Assembly: GCA_030549335.1 (NCBI GenBank)
Contig: CM060197.1
Location: 45,039,654-45,103,653, forward strand
DNA: 64,000 bases
Source: Pontederia crassipes
Taxonomy: Eukaryota; Streptophyta; Magnoliopsida; Commelinales; Pontederiaceae
Direction: 5' to 3'
Both the position numbers and the translations under genes were made by a program. A model generated the notes under the pieces. It saw nothing but the letters and a program-made list of their open reading frames with translations. It had not been told where the DNA came from and searched no databases. The stretch's first letter is position 1. Every line of letters starts with the position of its first letter. Shown piece after piece: positions 25,690-36,800 of this stretch.

Positions 25690-27558
25690 TGTAACGCCCC
25701 CAAATCGACCAACGCCACGTGGCAAGGATCTATCCGAAGGCGCTACGAAAACATAATGACTATGACCAACAATATGACTAAAACTCCATAAATGCGATAA
25801 CAAATCAGCAATAGAGATAACAAGGAAATATATGACATCAAAATAGCGGAAGTCTTAAGGTGTTACAAAATCTCCATAATAGTCATAATATCTGAATTAC
25901 ATCAAAGCTCATAATGCAAAAACTAAAGATAAAGATAACTAGGCCCTCTATCAGTTCATGTGCTTATTATCGCCCGAGCTCAGTCGCGGCACACCATCTC
26001 AACACCATCACTGACCTGACCCTGTGGAAATCAAACACAGGGGAGGAGGTCCTCCCGTAAGCTATACATCATAGTAGGGATCCATAAAGTATTTAATGCA
26101 TAACAGTAAATATCAATAATCAGAATTAGTAATCACATGTAAGAAGATCAGATTTGAGAACATAAGATCATTCGATTTGAGATATCAATGGATGAAAGAG
26201 ATAGAGATCATGAAACAATCTTATAATCATGAAAGATTTCAGTAATTATGCTAGATCAATATTCATCTTTCACTTATCATCATGTTCATATCACTTATCC
26301 ATACTCTTTGTGCTTTTACTTTCTCTTTGCATTAGGTGCCTTTAAATTGGGGGATTTACGCCGAGCGACCAATACAGTCTCGTGCAGCCAATGAGTGATA
26401 AGCCATGGCTAAGGGAGCGATCCTTCATAATAAGCACTTAGCATAAGCTGGCTACCACTCCCATATACATTTCCATCATTCATATTTTATCACTTTATCA
26501 CTTTATCATTCTTGCTTACTATAAGATGATTGAATCACTGAACAGATCAATACAATATCAAGGATTCAGTCACATAGTATTTAAATTAGCAGGGATTAGC
26601 ACATCACATTCATAGAAAGAATCTAGGACTAATCAACAATCAATATGCATTCTAGTCAGGATTCGGTCGACCATTCCTCACTGGTCGGTCGACCAATTTT
26701 CGGGCACCGGTCGACCGATTGGTTTCAATACAATACAACAAGTTCTGAGCACCGATCGACTGATATCACTAGATCGGTCGATCGATAATACTTAATCTAA
26801 AAAGGAGCTTCGGTCGGCCGCTCGGCCGACCTATAAGAGGCTCGGAATGCATGATCGGTCGACCGGTCTCTAACGAGCGGTCGACCGATATTCTGAATCG
26901 GTCGACTGGTCGTAGGGAAAACATAATCGGGCAGAATCATATTAACAACGATTTTCAATCCAAAAATACAATCAATGCATACAATCAATCATTTAAACAT
27001 GGAAGACTAATACATAACACATATATAGTCATAATACTCACAAAACATGAATCAAACACAAGAAACATAATCAAAATTCCCTTCCATTCCTTCTCATCAA
27101 TCAAGAATACATTTCATAATAAGACCCTAATTCTATCCTATTGTTAATCAAGTTATGCAGGAAAATTTCGGATTCACCCACTTTTTTCGTGATTGATCAT
27201 AGCTTGAAGCCTTTCCAATCACGATAATCACATTCCTCTTATTGTTCTCCACTTAAGAAGCATTCCAACGGGGAGAAGAAGTGAGGGATAATGTTGGAAA
27301 ATAAAGAAAATGCAAAAATAAAAAAGAACCTAGATGAACCTTGCTGAAGCTCCTTTGCCTTTGCTGAATTGAGTGTCTTGGGGAGGAAGAGAGAAGTGAG
27401 GGAGAGGCAATGAGTGGATAAGAGCAAACTTTAGGGTGTTAAGACTTTTTATAGGTTGGGATTATGGCCTAATAAGTTAATTGGCTTTACAATATGATTT
27501 CATTTTTATTTTATTTTATTATATATATATATATATATATTTAAAACCGGGTATTACA
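25690..27558 (-). repeat. 5' LTR of the gypsy fossil
   Basis: Partner of the LTR at 19538-21407, near-identical in order. The main differences are an extra ~45 bases near the left end and a shorter right end with a (TA)n run. Palindromic GGTCGACCGAT motifs lie at about 26660-26910. Confidence 0.95.
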
Positions 27559-27563
27559 ATTTC

Positions 27564-27898
27564 TATTTAAATCTGAACCTTAGATGAGCATTATGTTTTG
27601 ATCGTGGCCGTTGACTTTTATTGGTAAAGTTAAATTTTGTTTGGGCTCCACAATTACAAAAGCCCATCTGTCTATTGCATTGCTGAATTGTGTGTCTATA
27701 GCCCGCATAATCCTTTTTTTGTTTCATCATTTTTCCTTGTATTTGTTTTTTTAAAAAAATAATTTTATTTTTATGGATCACTGATACTAGATAATTCTTT
27801 AGAAATCATAAGGCAAATTTCCTGGGTTGTTATTAATCAATTTTTTGGAAATTAATTTTCATGTTTAATATAGTTCTAATTTGGGAACTAAATAACAA
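27564..27898. other. Unique AT-rich spacer
   Basis: No coding, RNA gene or repeat terminus was recognised between the gypsy target duplication and Helitron D. Confidence 0.5.
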
Positions 27899-30216
27899 TC
27901 TATATATTATATATATAAAAGAAGAGGTAAAAACATGGGATATGAGAGTATGACAAGTGGCTTATTATGGTGATGACATGTGTCATCTATTAATAATAAC
28001 TAATTATAATTATAATTTATAGTACTAATATTACATATTTTTACTAAAACTAATCTAATCATAATATTATCTATATATCTTATCCTAAACTAAACATACT
28101 CTAATCTTCTATAATTAATAATATCAAGATATATCCGAACATGTCGTCTATTAACAATATTTAAACTAATTATAATTTATAATATAATAATAGCTATCCT
28201 ATATGGACTTAAATTAATCCTAATCATAATATTATCCACACGTATATATCCTAATACTACATTATATATCATAAAACTAATCCTACTCTAATATTCTATT
28301 ATAAGATATTTATCTAACTATAATTTTTTCTCACTTTTATTCAATAATTAAATTTTAAATATTATTAGTATCAAATATAGTGATAAAAATCAACGTATGA
28401 ATTGAGTTTTATTTGTCCTAATAAATTATATGCAAATATTATATTAGGATTAGGATTCTTGATAGAAGTCTACGTAGAAATATTATATTGAATTTGGTTA
28501 AAAGAGCATGTACATCATAATTTTATCCTAATCCTAAAAAATCATGTAAAATCCTAATTTTATCCTATAGATATCAATATTACGTATCTTAATATATCCT
28601 AATGTTTTACGTATCCTAAAGTTCAACTAAACTAAATTAATAAAAAACCTAAACTAATTTCTTAAAAGTCGTGATTAGTTTTGAGATTCAAACACCACTA
28701 TGTCTGTCTCTACAAGCAGCAAAAGAATTAATTTTAACTTTCAACGTATAAAACATTAACGCTGACAATGTTCCAACATATTTCAAAATCTAATCCTAAA
28801 CAAAATTCTAATCAAATTCTTAGTCAATTTTGCCTTCGATGTTGGAAGGTAATCCCTTGAATAAATTAATAAATTATGAACCCTAATGTGTTTGAAATTC
28901 TAATTAAAATACTGATATATAAAAGATGTGTCATCTAAAAAGATTAATATTTAAATTTACAATCTTAATATATTTCGAATCGTAGTATATACATATAATC
29001 CAAATATATCTGCAAAATTATTTCATTTTTTTTCATAATTCTGGATTTGTTCAAATGAAAATAGTGATAATAGAAAGTTAGTTATATAAGGTAATTATAT
29101 ATGTGCAATTCAAAAAATAAATAATTCAATAAATATAAAAGTAAATTTAATTGGAGTATAATGAGTATGATTAAAATAAATAATGTTTTCTTTATAAATG
29201 ATAATGTGCAGGTATAAATAAAAAAACTTAAAGTAATGTTTTCAATTGAGTATAAATAATTTTAAATAAAGAATTCAATTTGAGTCAAATAAATATTAAT
29301 CTTTCTTATATTTTCTTTTTAAAATATAAAGGACAAGTGTATAATCTTAGAAAATAAAGGTGATCTTATTGTGATTTTTATATAAGGTAACAAAAATAAA
29401 AGTAGGCTAAATTTATTAACACAATTTAGTTATAAGCAATTTTTTTTAGTATGATTAAAATAAATAATTTTCATTTATAAAAGATAATGTATAAGTAAAT
29501 AATATTTACTTTGTGAAACATATTTTGTTATTTTTTAAATTAAAAATAATTTAAATAAAGAAAATGTTCTTTGATTAAATAAATAATTTTAATAATAATT
29601 CCATTAATGTGTCGTGCTTAAATCGATCAAGAGGTGCCATGTCAGATTGACATTATTGCAATTCGACATAGTCCGTGCACAGCTCGCTCGGGCGGGTTGG
29701 ATGGTTCGTTTTTAAATTTTTTGCTCAAAATTTATTTCTATTAATAATATTACAAATAATAATAAATTATAATAGGTGATATAAAAACTAATAATAATAT
29801 ATAATATTAGGATTATTAGATATATAATAAATTTTTATATAATATATAAATAAATATTTAAATATGTAATACAAAATAAAAAAATAAAAGAAAATATATT
29901 TTGGTCGGGTCCGAGAAATTGCATGTGAGTCACGTGCCTAACCGGCAGCGTATACGAAATTTCATTTTTTAAGTAATGAATTCAATTGTCCAAAATAATT
30001 TAAATTAGAGAATTCAATTTGAGTTGAAAATAATTTAATTAGAAGTTGGGGTCTTGATAATTTTAAATTGAATTTTAAATATTTCAAAATGGAATAACCT
30101 ATTTATGACATTTAAATACTAATAAATTAGTTTTAATATAAATTATAATATTTTAATTATATATTACATATTTTTATAATATTTGTAGTCCGTGCATGCA
30201 CGGGATTTAAGACTCG
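27899..30216 (+). mobile_element. Non-autonomous Helitron (copy D)
   Basis: The 5' end TCTATATATTATATATATAA follows an A (27898). The next 60 bases hold GAGGTAAAAACATGGGATATG, the GACAAGTGGC box and GACATGTGTCATC, closely matching copies B and C. The 3' end has the hairpin CCGTGCATGCACGG (30190-30203), then GATTTAAGA and CTCG before T. The canonical CTRR has one substitution, so the last bases are slightly uncertain. No Rep/helicase coding is present. It ends about 660 bp upstream of the LEO1 start codon, so it forms the distal promoter neighbourhood of that gene. Confidence 0.8.
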
Positions 30217-30639
30217 TATTAATAATAGTAAAGCATTATCACATTATTATTATTATCGAGTCCGATGTCCCCCAATCCTCATCTTCTTGTTCTTCGCCCT
30301 GTTTCATATCACATGTAGTATTTAAATTAAAAGATCAAGACAAGAAAATATTTAGGCGATGGCTAAACAATTATGTGCTTGTTTTATTTATATTCTTTCA
30401 AAAATAGTTTATGCATGATCAATTTACTTGTAGAATAAAGTGAGTAAAAAAGAAAAAAAACGCAGACCTTTATTATTTGATAAAATGTTTAATGGTGATA
30501 ATCTTGATTGAATAGAGAAATCACTTTAGTTTATATCTTTAGTATTATTTATGTAATAATTATAATATTATATTATAAGATCTAATAAGAACAATTATAC
30601 TTAGTTATATTAAAAATAAGTTTTAAGGTATTATAGTTG

Positions 30640-30877
30640 GGTCGCCATTGAAAGCCCAATATATCTTATAAGGCCCACCATCCGATGGAATGTCAATTCT
30701 ACCCTCAAGCGGACCTCAAATTTAAGGTTAAAGCCCGCGGGGTCGAGAGAGAGAGAGAGAGAAAGCGCCACAGTGCAGGTCGAGAGGTTTTGGAGCGCGG
30801 CCGCGAGGAATCGAAACGAATCTACTGGTCGGTCGTGAAGGAGGAAAAGGTGGAAGAGGAGAAGAGGACGAAAGGCA
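30640..30877 (+). promoter_or_regulatory. LEO1 proximal promoter/5' UTR with site II (GCCCA) motifs
   Basis: Two site II-type motifs, AGCCCA (30653-30658) and GGCCCA (30672-30677), lie about 200 bp before the start codon. Such TCP-bound motifs are common in promoters of plant housekeeping and growth genes. A GA-repeat tract (30746-30763) follows, probably in the leader. The transcription start is not visible from sequence alone. Confidence 0.5.
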
Positions 30878-33800
30878 ATGGCGGGCGAGAGGGATGTGGG
30901 GGAAGAGACGAGGAACAAGATGATGCAGAACCTCTTCGGGGAGCAGTCGGAGGAGGAGGAGGAAGGGGAGGAGGAGGAGGAGGTGAACTCCTTCAGGCAG
31001 CCCGGTTTCCAGTCGGTAACGTATTCTGTCTCCAGTTGTTACGTGTGATACAGAAAGTTGGGATTTTTTAATTATCTGAAGCCACTTTGTTGGAATAATT
31101 GAGTTTTGTCGACTTTTCGGGGTTTTATGGGTCCAGATGTGGGTATATTTTCGCTAAAAATGTGTTGGCATTACAAATATTTTTGTTTGATCGCTTAGAA
31201 TTCAGTCAAATTCGGATTTTGTAGCATATCTGTATTGGAGCGTCTGAATTCTTCAAGTAATCCCACTTAAATATATGATATCCTAGTTATCGTGCTATTC
31301 GTACTGTTATGCTTCGAAGTTAAATGTTTGATATCTTAGTTGATCGTGATATCTTTCGGAGTGAATGTTTGTTGAAATCTTTTTCTTCTTTGGATTTATT
31401 GGAGTGCATCATATGTCTTAGAGAAGGAAAGTTTAACATTGTTTGGTACCTTCATCATTATAGATGTCAAACATTAAGAAAAATTCACATTTTTCCAAAA
31501 AGGAGAGTATTTTCCTTGAGACTTGCTACCTGGGCTTGGGAGATGAATAGTAGCTGTGTATGTGTGATAATGCAGCAAAGGATTGGATCATCTATTTTTC
31601 TCATGTCCCATGGCAGAGGAGGCTTGGTCAGCTGCAGGGTGCCATATTGTGGACTCACTCATGTTGAAGTGTGAATTTCTGATGGTTGTATAGGGGAGGG
31701 AGCATAGCAAACCATGTAACATGGCCTATGTGTCCAAACATTGAAGTGCTATACTTTCTACTCGTGTGGCCCATTTGTTTCAGTGCAATAGGATTATTTT
31801 CAGAGGGGAAGAGGGGGCTATGTGGAAAATGTATTAATCATGGCGCACCATCCAACAAGGCAATTGAAAGGAAAGAAATTTAATTTTTCGTTGAAGTAAT
31901 GTAATATATGTTTCTCTTGTATGCTAATCCCTATTAATAAAGATGAATGATTGCAAATTTTGGCAATCATCCTTTTCGCTTTCACAAAAAAAAAATATCC
32001 TTGAGGCATAGTATTTGATATTTCAATAAATTTGCTAGTTTACATTTCAGGAGAATCATTTGCAAAAAAATATTTCATACAAAAATACTAGTTATTTATA
32101 ATTGCACATCAAGTTTTCTCCTTATTCCTGAACTTTATATCTTTATTTAAGGCATATCATATTACTGCCTATCCAAAATATCATAATGCAGCATTATATA
32201 TATAGTAAAGAGCCCCTCCTTAGCACTTTTGCTAAGGAGGCTACTTAGCTTCCATCTGCCATTAGATAAGCTAGTTAGTGAAAAAAAAAGTGAACAGTTA
32301 GATGCTGGCGAACGGCAGAGATGAAAGCTAAGCAGCCTCCTTAGAAAAAGTGCTAAGGAGGGGTTCTTTACTCTTATATATATTATATATATAGTCTAAA
32401 TATTCTGGAATTAAGATCTATAAACATCAGAGGTGGAAAAGTCCAGGTCCCAGTGATTTCTATGGGAGAGTGATCTCTACATTATTCAACAGGGATAATG
32501 TCATCTTGAGAAGTTAATTCATGTCTCTCTAAAGCAATACATAAGGGGGTTGCTCAATAAGAAATGCAGAGGAAACCAAAAGATGGATGGATCTTCTATG
32601 CATTCTGATTTTTTCAACTGATATGTTGATAGAGAAAGATCATGATTTGCCTATGTGCATACGATTTTTTCAACTGATATGTTGATACAGAAAGATCATG
32701 AACTTTTGTCTGTCCTTCTGGTGTCATGAATGTGCTGTTAACATAGTAGTTGATGAGTTTTATCTCCAGAAAAAGACTAGAAAAGTTTCAAGGAATTAGA
32801 TTCTTGTTTCAATAAAAGTGGTCTGCCTTATCCATGATGTCAAAATCAAGGAAACCTTTTATAATATTGGTGTAACCCCTGATGTGTATACGATGTGCAG
32901 TTGATCATGCCCATTGAGTCGTACATTGTTGTCTACACATCATTTAGTGTTACCATATCATTCTTCTAAATTAAAAGTGCAATATATATCATGAAATGTC
33001 AACTTTTAACTTGTAACTTCTACCACATTATGACATCATATTTTCTATGATTGTTTAGTTGAAAATTTTCAGATACTGTTGTTCCTTTCGTTGATATTGC
33101 TTTTTGTTCAGGAAGGAGAGGGCGAAGCTGAACTTGATGGTGATGATGAAGGTGAGATTGAGAGCCAAGGAGAAATTGAAGTTGAAAGTGAAGCTGAAGC
33201 ACATAGTGTCGACCTTGATCAGGGGGAGAGTGAGGGTGAAAGAGTTCAGAGTTCTGAAAGAGTAAGAAGTCAACAGAAAATGGATAGCATGCTTGAATAT
33301 CTTGAAAGTGGAGATGAGGAATATGGGCAAAGGGTTGTTACAAGTAGGAGGAGAGAAATCATGGCCAACGAGCCAGATGAGTCTGAAGAGAGTAAATATG
33401 CGGATCATGAGGTTGGAGACAATTATGCTGAGTCAAATAAACGAGCAAATTCAAGGTTAACTTTTGTTAAGATGATTTTTCATTAGGAAGCATGCTTATG
33501 TTGTTCTATGCCAAAATATCATATGCTTAGTTGAGAGATGAAGGAATTAGCTAAATTACTTTATCCTAATAGCTGAATATGCTTACATACAGATGTTAGC
33601 TCTGGTTTGTTCATATGTTTGATATTGAACTGCATGACACTAGAGAAGTTTCAGCATTTTCCATGCAATGTCATTGGTGGTTGACATTTCAAGTGCGTTT
33701 TGTTTTCCATAAGGTTCTATAATGTCAGTGATTCTGGAATTAAAAATTACATGTTTCTGAATATCTAAGATAACTCAAATTCAGCCTCGTAAAAAGATAG

Positions 33801-36800
33801 CTCAAATTGACTTCTTTTAGAAGACATGTTTTATATTGACTAATGTTGGCTATGTCTGCAATGTTGTGATATCTGCTCCCTTCCATGTTTTCATTAGGAT
33901 ACAATATTTCAGGTCTTAGATGGTAGATAAAACCAGTTGGATCACTTTTAGGGTGAAAGCAATCAATCAGATAAAATTTGATTGTCATCAGCTATGCAGC
34001 TTTATTATAATATTTGATCTCTTTCTTCTCAGATGTCACTTTGTTCACAAAGAATTTATGGCATAGCTAACAGTATCTGCTATCCAACTTCTTAACAGAT
34101 TGGTGAATCAACAACAGGATGACGAAGTTGTCCGTGATGTCTTCGGAGACTCGGATGAGGATGAGCCTGTTGGTTATGGTGCTCAAGATGAAATTGAGCA
34201 AGATACATATGTGAGAACATGACAGGTTTTATTTATTTATCTTTCCAAGATGACTGGATGCCGTTCCTGCTTGTTTTCAACAAAATTAAATCTGAGATTA
34301 TGTCTGCATGTTAAATTAGGATTTGATTACGATGGGTAAATTTAATGCCCATTTGTGTTGATTTGATTCAAATGATCTAGTAATTAAGGACTTGGTAATT
34401 TTCTTTCATTAAAATTTTAAATTCCTTAAATATTATTGATATTTTATATTTATGGGGCTAGTATGTGATGCCTACAAACATATGTGTAATGCTAAAACAA
34501 CTGTTTTTTTCATGTAATTTTTAGATCATTCTATTTTTCTTGCTTGAGAAAAATACCCAATACGTGATAGAAAAGTACTGCTATAAGGCCAATAAAGTTC
34601 TATCGTACTGCTATAAGGCCAGCAGTGTTATATGGTAGTGAATGTTGGGCTATGAAGGGACAACATGAACGTAAAGTGGGGGTAGCCGAAATGAGGATGT
34701 TGAGATGGATGTGTGGTCATACAAGATTAGATAAGATTAGGAATGACCATATACGTGAACGAGTCGGAGTGGCTCCTATTAGTGAGAAAATGGTAGAGAA
34801 TCGTTTGAGATGGTTTGGTCATGTTCAGAGAAGACCATTAGATGCGCCAGTAAGAAGAGTAGATCAAATAATCTGGAGTCCGATTAAAAGAGGGAGAGGG
34901 AGGCCAAGGCGGACACTTGGCGAACTAATAGAGCAAGATCTATTGGTGAATAATATACCGAAAGGTTTGGTTACTAATAGAGCGGAATGGCGTCGTATGA
35001 TCCATGTAGCCGACCCCACCTAGTGGGATAAGGCTTTGTTGTTGTTGTTGTTGTTGTCTATTTTTCTTGCTTATATTAGAACTGAGTTTCAAGTATTCTA
35101 ACTTGTGACTATTTATGCTGTTATTTTTCTTGTGTCAGAGGTACCAGGAGGAAGAAGGGGTAGGATATGAGAATGATTTGAGGCCGGGAGATATAGTGCC
35201 AGATGAAGATGCACAGTATATCTCAGAGGATGAGAATCTTCAAAAGAAATCAAAAGAGAAGCCAGTTGGTCCACCACTGGATTTGGAGATCCCTCTACAC
35301 TCACCACCAGGTCAACCTGATAGAGTGAGTTTCATGACTTGTATCCTATTTGATTCCTGATCCAGTTGTATTTTTCTTGAACGATTTACTGGGTTTCAGA
35401 AAGATGAAATAGGTTTTGCTGTGCAAGGCCTATGAGAACCATCCATACCAAGTATTTTTGCACTTATTTTTTTCTTTTGCTTCTGTAGTTATAATATTAA
35501 AACCTCTCAATTTTTTTTCACTTTTTACCTGCAATCTCACATGTCCAGAATCCGTAAGATATAATGAATTTGATACTCTACCCCATGTTCCTCAGTTTTT
35601 CATCGCCCAACTTTCTACTATGCAGTTGCAGAAAACTAATAGCAAATGATAATTATAATAATTGTCAGGTATCAGTTTATTTCATGAGAACTGTAAATCA
35701 AGCCATGGACATGTCAAACTGTATACACACCTAACACTGATGTCTTATCTGTTCAAAAAGTTTTTCTTCAAGTGATTACATCTCACACAATTTTGGAATT
35801 GTTTGATTTTTCAAAATAAAAATACGGCTTGATTTGTGAGTACGTGGTCCTTTCAGAACTGGGAGGATTGGACTATTTTGACCAACAATTAATATTTTGT
35901 TGCAGATGAACATCATTAAAGTGTCTAACATCATGGGAATTGAGTCAAAACCGTTTGATCCAAAGACATATGTAGAAGAAGATGTGTTCATGACAGATGA
36001 ATCTGGAACCAAGAAACGCATTCGCCTAGAGGACAATATCATACGCTGGAGAACTGTCAAGAATTCTGATGGCACAATATCTGTAAGCAATTTCTTTTGG
36101 GGGAATCTAAACAAACTTGTCTATGAGAATATGACAATGTCAAATTTAACAAAGGTCTTGGACATTAATTTTCCCATTGTATCAGTATCTATGCACTAAT
36201 GATAAAGCAGACTTATTCTCTATTTTTTTTCCATTCATCTGTTGGATGCTGAAATATGATACAGAATGTTGTCTCATCTGCATTCTTTATTGGTTAATTT
36301 CTTTCTCAAAAAGAAGAATTACCGTTCATTGGGTTCTAAACTAAATTAAGGGGGCAATTTTTCAAATTTATAAAGGAAAATAGCTGCATGACTATGAGCC
36401 TCAACATCCACCATTTTCCTTATCTTAAAAAAAATCAAGTCTTAGAGGGATTATCAAGAAGATGACTTTCACAATGTATCACTTTATTGGATCCTAAGAG
36501 CAAGACAAAATTGTTGATATAACGAGCATCAGTATATACACAAAGTGGACATAGATTTTATATAAAAGTACAACTCAGAGGATGCCCAGACTGGTTTAGA
36601 GTTGGTTGTGGCAAGGTGTTCTTTTGTGAGAAATAAATACTTTTACTATTGGATTTCTCTTGCACATTCCGCCAAAAAAGTTTTTTTGCTCAAATGCATA
36701 ACAGTTTTGCACTTGAGACAACATTTTTCTTGTTAAACTCCTTTGTAGTGTAGGTCCTATCTGAAAGTAAGATTATTTTTTTAGTGTTACAACTTTCTAT

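Larger units (their letters stand above)
19538..27558 (-). mobile_element. Ty3/gypsy chromovirus fossil (Tekay/Del-like) with both LTRs
   Basis: Structurally whole: LTRs at both ends, perfect 5-bp target duplications ATTTC (19533-19537 and 27559-27563), an initiator-Met primer site TGGTATCAGAGC (complement of 25674-25685) four bases inside the right LTR, and a purine tract inside the left LTR (about 21408-21425). Minus-strand coding, right to left: RG-rich and retrotransposon gag (about 24800-25500), protease end (about 24430-24620), reverse transcriptase (about 23700-24420), RNase H (about 22900-23450), integrase (about 21800-22650) and a C-terminal chromodomain-like segment (about 21450-21560). 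The order PR-RT-RH-INT plus chromodomain marks a chromovirus. Coding is broken at about seven or more places. LTRs differ at about 4% over the first 340 aligned bases by eye plus a few indels, suggesting an age of about one to three million years. Confidence 0.95.
31016..33111 (+). other. LEO1 intron 1 (2.1 kb)
   Basis: Large first intron with a GTAACG donor and TTGTTCAG acceptor. It contains the hairpin MITE at 32204-32372 and a short direct duplication. No other coding was recognised. Confidence 0.85.

Noticed and set aside
29640-29700. GTCCGTGCACAGCTCGC as a possible extra Helitron 3' hairpin inside copy D
   Set aside because: The arms do not pair beyond a few bases and no CTRR follows at the right distance.
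30685-31071. 128-residue plus-strand frame over the LEO1 leader and exon 1
   Set aside because: It is out of frame with the LEO1 start and runs into intron 1. The true exon 1 frame starts at 30878.
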